Source of the DNA: Sphingorhabdus sp. EL138
GTDB lineage: Bacteria > Pseudomonadota > Alphaproteobacteria > Sphingomonadales > Sphingomonadaceae
DNA length: 64,000 nt
Direction of reading: 5' to 3'
Assembly: GCF_945890115.1 (NCBI RefSeq)
Contig: NZ_CAMDCK010000001.1
Coordinates: 1-64,000, forward strand
The notes beneath the pieces were generated by a model. That model was not told the DNA's origin and searched no databases. It saw nothing but the letters and a program-made list of their open reading frames with translations. How positions within the stretch are numbered: position 1 is the stretch's first letter; every line of letters begins with the position of its first letter. Below are positions 58,667 through 64,000 of the stretch, piece by piece. Position numbers and translations under genes: made by a program.

Positions 58667-59032
58667 ATGCGTAAAAAGGTGATGATCGTCGAGGATAATG
58701 AACTCAACCTCAAGCTGTTCACCGACCTTTTGCGCGCGCATCAGTTTACGGTCGAAGGTGTCCGCGATGGACGGCTGGCGCTGGAACGCGCGCTAAGCTT
58801 TGCACCTGACCTTGTCATCATGGACATTCAATTGCCGCATGTCAGCGGCATCGACTTGATTGAGGCGATGTAAAAGGACGCCGCGCTGTCGGCCGTCCCC
58901 GTGCTAGCCGTCACCGCTTATGCGGGCAAAGGCGACGAAGAACGCATCATAGCCGCGGGCGCAAAAGGCTATCTGTCGAAGCCAGTGTCAGTGATGAAGT
59001 TTTTGGAGGCGGTGCGGGGGATTGTGGGTTGA
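58667..59032 (+). pseudogene. divK: DivK-like single-domain response regulator interrupted by an in-frame TAA (58871-58873)
   Basis: MRKKVMIVEDNELNLKLFTDLLRAHQFTVEGVRDG...VIMDIQLPHVSGIDLIEAM-*-KDAALSAVPVLAVTAYAGKGDEERIIAAGAKGYLSKPVSVMKFLEAVRGIVG*; the same frame continues after the stop. Confidence 0.85.
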
Positions 59033-59048
59033 GCGAGAGGATACTTGA

Positions 59049-59522
59049 TTGACCAGTCGAGACGAATTGTATCAGAAGTTTGGGGTCACAGCAGAAGCGG
59101 CGCAGCTTTTTGAGACTGATCTCGGATCAATTATGCTTAGCGTTAACGGGCTAAAGCACGACTGGCACATCGCACCTGACAGAAGCGATGCTCAGAAGCT
59201 CTACGAAAAGATGGGGAAATTGACGCTAGGTAACCTGCTTCGCCAGACCTGCCAGGATGTTTCGTTTGACGACAACACTTTTTGTATTTTTGATGCCGCT
59301 TTGGACGCCAGAAATAAACTTTTTCATGGATTTTTCGAGCGACACAATTTCAAAATACAGACCGATGAAGGTCGAGCCATCATGATGGCTGACCTAGAAC
59401 AGCTGCACGATAAACTTATCAATGCATGGCGAATAGCTTCAGCCATATCGGCACATCTATTAGTTAAGTTAATTGCAGAGGTGGCTGAAACCGCATCAAA
59501 AAGGGCGCCCGAAGCGCCCTGA
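59049..59522 (+). CDS. Hypothetical protein with HEPN-like RNxxxH motif
   Basis: 157 aa, TTG start with AGAGGA SD; motif ALDARNKLFHGFFERHNF. Confidence 0.7.
   Translation: MTSRDELYQKFGVTAEAAQLFETDLGSIMLSVNGLKHDWHIAPDRSDAQKLYEKMGKLTLGNLLRQTCQDVSFDDNTFCIFDAALDARNKLFHGFFERHNFKIQTDEGRAIMMADLEQLHDKLINAWRIASAISAHLLVKLIAEVAETASKRAPEAP
59498..59521 (-). terminator. Rho-independent terminator of rpmG, embedded in the 3' coding end of the + strand gene
   Basis: Minus strand: AGGGCGC-TTCGG-GCGCCCT followed by TTTT. Confidence 0.8.
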
Positions 59523-59552
59523 TCGATACCCTATTCAAGCGACAGCGTTGGC

Positions 59553-59720
59553 TTACTTGATTTTGGCTTCCTTGAACTCGACATGCTTGCGCACGACGGG
59601 ATCATATTTGCGGAACGTCATCTTTTCGGTGATGTTCCGCGGATTTTTCTTGGTCACATAGAAAAAGCCCGTGTCAGCGGTGCTGAGCAGCTTGATCTTG
59701 ATTGTGGCTGGCTTCGCCAT
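59553..59720 (-). CDS. rpmG: 50S ribosomal protein L33 (not in the ORF track)
   Basis: Translation [55 protein letters not shown]. Confidence 0.98.
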   Translation of the reverse strand: MAKPATIKIKLLSTADTGFFYVTKKNPRNITEKMTFRKYDPVVRKHVEFKEAKIK

Positions 59721-59992
59721 GGCCCATTCCTTTTGTTCAAAAATTTTGCAAAAAACTGCGCAGTAAAAAAGCCGCGCTGTTCACAGATGGGGGCCAATGC
59801 GGATTCGCGGGGCTAAAGTCAAGCCAATAAGCGGGCATTGAGGTCGCAGACCAACCAAATTTGCTCCAAAACGTCACGAGTGCGCGCGAATGATGCAACA
59901 TTGCGGCATAAGGCGCTGCCCACGCGCCCCATAGTTGGAAATCGACCCCTTCGTTCCCATATATAGTCTTCCCCCAATATAGGAGAACTGCA

Positions 59993-60457
59993 ATGGCAGC
60001 TGGTGACAATAGCAAAAAGGCATTAGCCGACGCGTTAAATGGCCTATTGGCCGATTATTACGCGTTATATCTGAAAACCAAGAATTTTCACTGGCATGTC
60101 ACGGGTCCGCATTTCCGCGAATATCATCTGCTCTTTGAAGAACAAGCGACAGAGCTGATCGCCACGACTGACCTTGTGGCCGAACGCGTGCGCAAATTGG
60201 GTCAGGATACGCTGACCTCAATCGGTTCTATCGCGGCAAAGCAGCGGATTAAGGATCATGATTCGACGTCAACCGATGCCACCAAGATGCTGACGGAACT
60301 GCACGTTGATAATGAGACGCTGATTGAGGCGTTGAAGGCCGCAAAGGACCTTGCGGACGAAGCAGGGGACAATGCAACCGATGGGTTACTGGACGATTGG
60401 ACCGACCAAGCCGAGCAACGCGCTTGGTTCTTGGCGGCGACCATCGGCAAGGCATAA
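59993..60457 (+). CDS. dps: Dps family DNA-binding ferritin-like protein
   Basis: LNGLLADYYALYLKTKNFHWHVTGPHFREYHLLFEEQATEL. Confidence 0.95.
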   Translation: MAAGDNSKKALADALNGLLADYYALYLKTKNFHWHVTGPHFREYHLLFEEQATELIATTDLVAERVRKLGQDTLTSIGSIAAKQRIKDHDSTSTDATKMLTELHVDNETLIEALKAAKDLADEAGDNATDGLLDDWTDQAEQRAWFLAATIGKA

Positions 60458-60465
60458 TTGATAAA

Positions 60466-60506
60466 AAAAGGCGGGCGAAGCCTATTGCTTCACCCGCCTT
60501 TTTGAA
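60466..60506. terminator. Bidirectional terminator between dps and the cold-shock gene
   Basis: AAAGGCGGGCGAAGC-CTATT-GCTTCACCCGCCTTTTT. Confidence 0.85.
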
Positions 60507-60520
60507 TATCAGAACAGCGC

Positions 60521-61327
60521 TTATTCGGAAAGCGGTCCGAGGTTCGTAGCCGAATATTTGCCGCGACGATCGATTTCGATGTCGAAGGCCAAACGGTCGC
60601 CCTGAGTCACTTGACCCATGCCCGAACGCTCAAGCGCTGAAATGTGCACAAACACATCTTCGCCGCCATCATCGCGCTGCACAAAACCAAAACCCTTCAT
60701 GTCGTTGAAGAATTTCACGGTGCCATTAGCTCGTTCGCCAGTCGATTCGCGCTGCGGACCGCGTGGAGCCGAATCGCGGTCACCACCACGGAAGCCACCA
60801 CGATCATCACCGCGCGGCGCACGGTCACGATCAAAAGCTGGACGGTCGGCACGCGGTGCGCGTTCGCTGACGGCCATTGGCTCACCGTCGATCACGAGAT
60901 CCGTTGCCGACACCTTGCCACCACGTTCCACAAGTTGGAACTCAAGCGGTTGGCCTTCGGCAAGCCCAGCTAGGCCAGCTTGCTCGACAGCGCTAATGTG
61001 CACGAAGACGTCGTCGGGACGCCCATCTACCTGAATGAAACCAAAACCTTTTTGGCCATTGAAAAATTTGACGATTCCCTTGCCAGAACCGATGACTTGA
61101 GCGGGCATTGGTGGGCCGCCGGGGCCACGGCGCGGGGCACCAAAGCCACCTCCGCCACCACCGCTGCCGCCGCTGTTACCGCCGCCGCCATATCCACCGC
61201 CGCCTGAACGGCCGCCACCAAAATCACTTTGATAGGGGGATGGCGCGCGATAACCATCATAGCTTTCATCACCGAAACCATCTCGTTTGTCCCGGCCCTT
61301 GCCAGCACGCTTGCGATCAAAACCCAT
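60521..61327 (-). CDS. Cold-shock protein with two CSD domains and Gly/Arg-rich flanks
   Basis: [35 protein letters not shown] and [35 protein letters not shown]. Confidence 0.96.
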   Translation of the reverse strand: MGFDRKRAGKGRDKRDGFGDESYDGYRAPSPYQSDFGGGRSGGGGYGGGGNSGGSGGGGGGFGAPRRGPGGPPMPAQVIGSGKGIVKFFNGQKGFGFIQVDGRPDDVFVHISAVEQAGLAGLAEGQPLEFQLVERGGKVSATDLVIDGEPMAVSERAPRADRPAFDRDRAPRGDDRGGFRGGDRDSAPRGPQRESTGERANGTVKFFNDMKGFGFVQRDDGGEDVFVHISALERSGMGQVTQGDRLAFDIEIDRRGKYSATNLGPLSE

Positions 61328-61542
61328 AACTTCTTGCTTGCCTTCTCATCGCCCTAAACCACTATGTTATGCAGTCGAGGGCGACTGTACTGCACGTCAC
61401 AAGCGCAACCGTTGGTGACTACGCGAGATCAAGCTATATCGTAATAAAATGTGACGCGATAGCAAATATTGCTGCGGCAATTCGCTACGCAATAGCCGTA
61501 CTTTCATTTGCCTTGGGCAGCATGGTCGGGCAAGGGGCAAGC

Positions 61543-62160
61543 ATGAGCGTATATTTCCATGAAGAAGACCTTCCCGCTGGCGTATTGGCCGAAGGGCCTG
61601 TTGCCGTTGATACTGAAACCATGGGGTTGATCACCCCACGCGACCGGCTTTGCCTGTTGCAGATTTCCGATGGTCGCGGGGACGAACATCTGGTCCGTTT
61701 TGGCCGGGACAGCGATTATAAAGCGCCTAATTTGCGCGCCGTTCTTGCCGATCCTGCACGCCTCAAGCTGTTTCATTATGCCCGATTCGATCTGGCCGCG
61801 ATTTCGCATTATTTGAATGTCGTCGCGACCCCATTATTCTGCACGAAGATCGCCTCACGCCTGACCCGGACATATACGGACCGCCATGGTTTGAAAGAAT
61901 TGGTGAAGGAAATGCTGTCGACCGACATTTCCAAACAGCAGCAATCCAGCGATTGGGGTGGCCCCGTGCTGTCCGAAGCGCAAAAGGATTATGCCGCAAG
62001 CGATGTACGCTATCTCCACCGCCTGCATGCCGAATTTGTGATCCGCCTTGAACGTGAAGGCCGCACCGCCATGGCGCAGGCGTGTTTTGACTTTCTGCCG
62101 CACCGTGCAGACCTTGATCTTGCAGGTTGGCCCGAAATCGACATATTCGGGCACAGTTAA
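61543..62160 (+). CDS. Ribonuclease D (short, single 3'-5' exonuclease domain)
   Basis: VAVDTETMGLITPRDRLCLLQISDG, FHYARFDLAAI, DYAASDVRYLHRLH. Confidence 0.93.
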   Translation: MSVYFHEEDLPAGVLAEGPVAVDTETMGLITPRDRLCLLQISDGRGDEHLVRFGRDSDYKAPNLRAVLADPARLKLFHYARFDLAAISHYLNVVATPLFCTKIASRLTRTYTDRHGLKELVKEMLSTDISKQQQSSDWGGPVLSEAQKDYAASDVRYLHRLHAEFVIRLEREGRTAMAQACFDFLPHRADLDLAGWPEIDIFGHS

Positions 62161-62185
62161 GCTTCGATCTCGTTAGGCATCAATC

Positions 62186-62821
62186 ATGTCAGCACAAGCC
62201 GATCTTGAACGCACACACAGACAGCGCTGGGCAATGCCGGGCGGACAGCATGATCGCCTAATCCGCGCGCTGCGCATTGTGTTGCCTATCATCATTGGCC
62301 TGTTGGTGGCTTTACTGGCATTCAGCCCCTTTACCGGCAAACAGGAATTGAGCTTTGTGCTGAACAAGGATGAAGTTAACCTCTCGCGCGAGCGGCTGCG
62401 CGTCGTTGAGGCATTATACCGCGGTGATGACAGCAATGGCCGGCCCTTTTCCGTGCGGGCGGGCAGCGCAGTGCAGAAAACATCCGCTGACCCTGTCTTG
62501 GACATGACATCCTTGTCGGGCAGAATCATGTTAAATGACGGGCCAGCGTCCATCGTTGCGCAGCGCGGTGTTTACGACCTGAATAAAGAAACGATGCGTG
62601 TGAACGGCCCCTTGGCTGTTCAATCGACGGGATATGATATGGTCGCCAGCAATGTAGAGCTATCGTTGAAAGATCGTTCGATGCAAAGCTTTGGTCCTGT
62701 TAGCGGTCGGACGAAAGTTGGCACCTTCCATGCAGGGCGCCTGCGCGCGGACCTCGACACGCGTATTGTGCGTCTGGATGGCGGCGTTCGTTTGCGTATC
62801 GACCAGAATGCGATTAAGTAA
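62186..62821 (+). CDS. lptC: LPS export ABC transporter periplasmic protein LptC
   Basis: N-terminal TM, GRPFSVRAGSAVQKTSADPVLDMTSLSGRI; upstream of lptA/lptB. Confidence 0.9.
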   Translation: MSAQADLERTHRQRWAMPGGQHDRLIRALRIVLPIIIGLLVALLAFSPFTGKQELSFVLNKDEVNLSRERLRVVEALYRGDDSNGRPFSVRAGSAVQKTSADPVLDMTSLSGRIMLNDGPASIVAQRGVYDLNKETMRVNGPLAVQSTGYDMVASNVELSLKDRSMQSFGPVSGRTKVGTFHAGRLRADLDTRIVRLDGGVRLRIDQNAIK

Positions 62822-62828
62822 GCGCGCA

Positions 62829-63356
62829 ATGACTATTCGTTCTCTCTCCTTTGGTCTGTGTGCAGCGATTGCTGGCATGAGCATGCTGTCCACGGCCTCG
62901 ACGGCGCAAAGCATTCGTAATCATGATAGCAACGCCCCTGTCGATTTTTCGGCTGCTTCTATGGAGTTGCAAGACCGCGCCGACCGAGTGGTATTGTCTG
63001 GCGGGGTAACGGCAATACAAGCCGGGCTTACGCTGAAGGCGAATCGCGTGACCGCCGCATATTCGAGCAATGGAGGCGTTGATGTGAACCGCCTGGACGC
63101 CACCGGCGGCGTGATGGTAACCAAGGATGATCTGCGCGCAACCAGCAATTCCGCCATTTATGATCTCGACTCCAGCCTGATCACGCTGATCGGCAATGTG
63201 AACCTCGTGCAAGGCAGTAATCGCCTCACCGGCGGCCGATTGGTCATTGACCTAAACTCAGGCCGTTCAACCATCAACGGCGGCGGTGCACCAGGCACGA
63301 CAAATGGCGGAGGCCGAGTCACTGGCTCCTTTAGCGTATCTCAGCGTAAGAATTGA
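62829..63356 (+). CDS. lptA: LptA/OstA family LPS transport periplasmic protein
   Basis: APVDFSAASMELQDRADRVVLSGGVTAIQAGLTLKANRVTAAYSSNG; start ATGACTATTCGTTC. Confidence 0.92.
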   Translation: MTIRSLSFGLCAAIAGMSMLSTASTAQSIRNHDSNAPVDFSAASMELQDRADRVVLSGGVTAIQAGLTLKANRVTAAYSSNGGVDVNRLDATGGVMVTKDDLRATSNSAIYDLDSSLITLIGNVNLVQGSNRLTGGRLVIDLNSGRSTINGGGAPGTTNGGGRVTGSFSVSQRKN

Positions 63357-63471
63357 GCTAAGCTAAAGCTGTAAATTCGGCGCAGCATGAACCATGCCAA
63401 TTGCCAAATGCTTTGCTATTCACTAGCTATTGTCGCGAAAACAAAAGCATCATTGCGGATGAATATTGAAT

Positions 63472-64000
63472 ATGGAAAGCATGAAGGCCACCCCACCTGC
63501 TGCTGATGCGACTACCGATGCGGCTATGCAATTGGGGCTGGGTGTTGTTTCAATTGCCAAAAGCTACGACAAGCGCGCCGTTTTGACGGATGTTTCGCTG
63601 TCCGTGGCAAAGGGCGAAGTGGTTGGCCTGCTTGGACCCAATGGCGCGGGCAAGACGACCTGTTTTTACTCGATCATGGGGCTGGTCAAACCCGATAGCG
63701 GCCGCATCACGCTTGATGGCGCGGATATAACCAAGCTGCCAATGTATCGCCGCGCCATTTTGGGGCTTGGCTATCTGCCCCAGGAAACCTCGATTTTTCG
63801 GGGGATGACGGTTGAACAGAATATCAGCGCGGTTCTCGAAATGTCGGAACCCGACCCAGAATCGCGCGGCGAGCGGCTGGAAAAACTGCTGGACGAATTT
63901 GGCCTGACCCGTTTGCGTAGCGCGCCTGCGATGGCCTTGTCCGGCGGAGAGCGTCGGCGGTGCGAGATCGCCCGTGCACTGGCCGCGAACCCCTCGATCA
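63472..64000 (+). CDS. lptB: LPS export ABC transporter ATP-binding protein LptB (partial, runs off window; not in the ORF track)
   Basis: Translation MESMKATPP...VVGLLGPNGAGKTTCFYSIMGLVKPDSGRITLDGADITKLPMYRRAILGLGYLPQETSIFRGMTVEQN...ALSGGERRRCEIARALAANPSI. Confidence 0.97.
   Translation, partial: MESMKATPPAADATTDAAMQLGLGVVSIAKSYDKRAVLTDVSLSVAKGEVVGLLGPNGAGKTTCFYSIMGLVKPDSGRITLDGADITKLPMYRRAILGLGYLPQETSIFRGMTVEQNISAVLEMSEPDPESRGERLEKLLDEFGLTRLRSAPAMALSGGERRRCEIARALAANPSI

Overview
This window is about 64 kb of an alphaproteobacterial chromosome. Gene content and style point to Sphingomonadales (Sphingopyxis/Sphingorhabdus-like), inferred by protein recognition only. It opens with the 5' part of a 16S rRNA gene on the minus strand and closes inside lptB. 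Most of it is ordinary core or catabolic chromosome: leuCD, BolA/monothiol glutaredoxin, a full SUF Fe-S operon, dapD, uvrB, thrS, a large acyl-CoA/thiolase/CoA-transferase catabolic block (about 44-56 kb), rpmG, dps, a double cold-shock protein, and rnd-lptC-lptA-lptB. I saw no prophage, transposase, CRISPR array or tRNA. The signals most worth a second look are: (1) a DivK-like response regulator split by a single in-frame TAA, with an intact second half; (2) immediately downstream, an AT-richer orphan gene with a HEPN-type RNxxxH motif, whose last codons lie inside the rpmG terminator; (3) a family of bipartite ~70-130 nt palindromic elements whose arms are themselves hairpins with compensatory changes, including two copies in opposite orientation flanking sufD inside the suf operon; (4) an 80-nt, 31-bp-arm hairpin upstream of an amino-acid permease, with its core motif recurring as a bidirectional terminator. 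No tools were run; every assignment comes from reading the sequence and recognising families.
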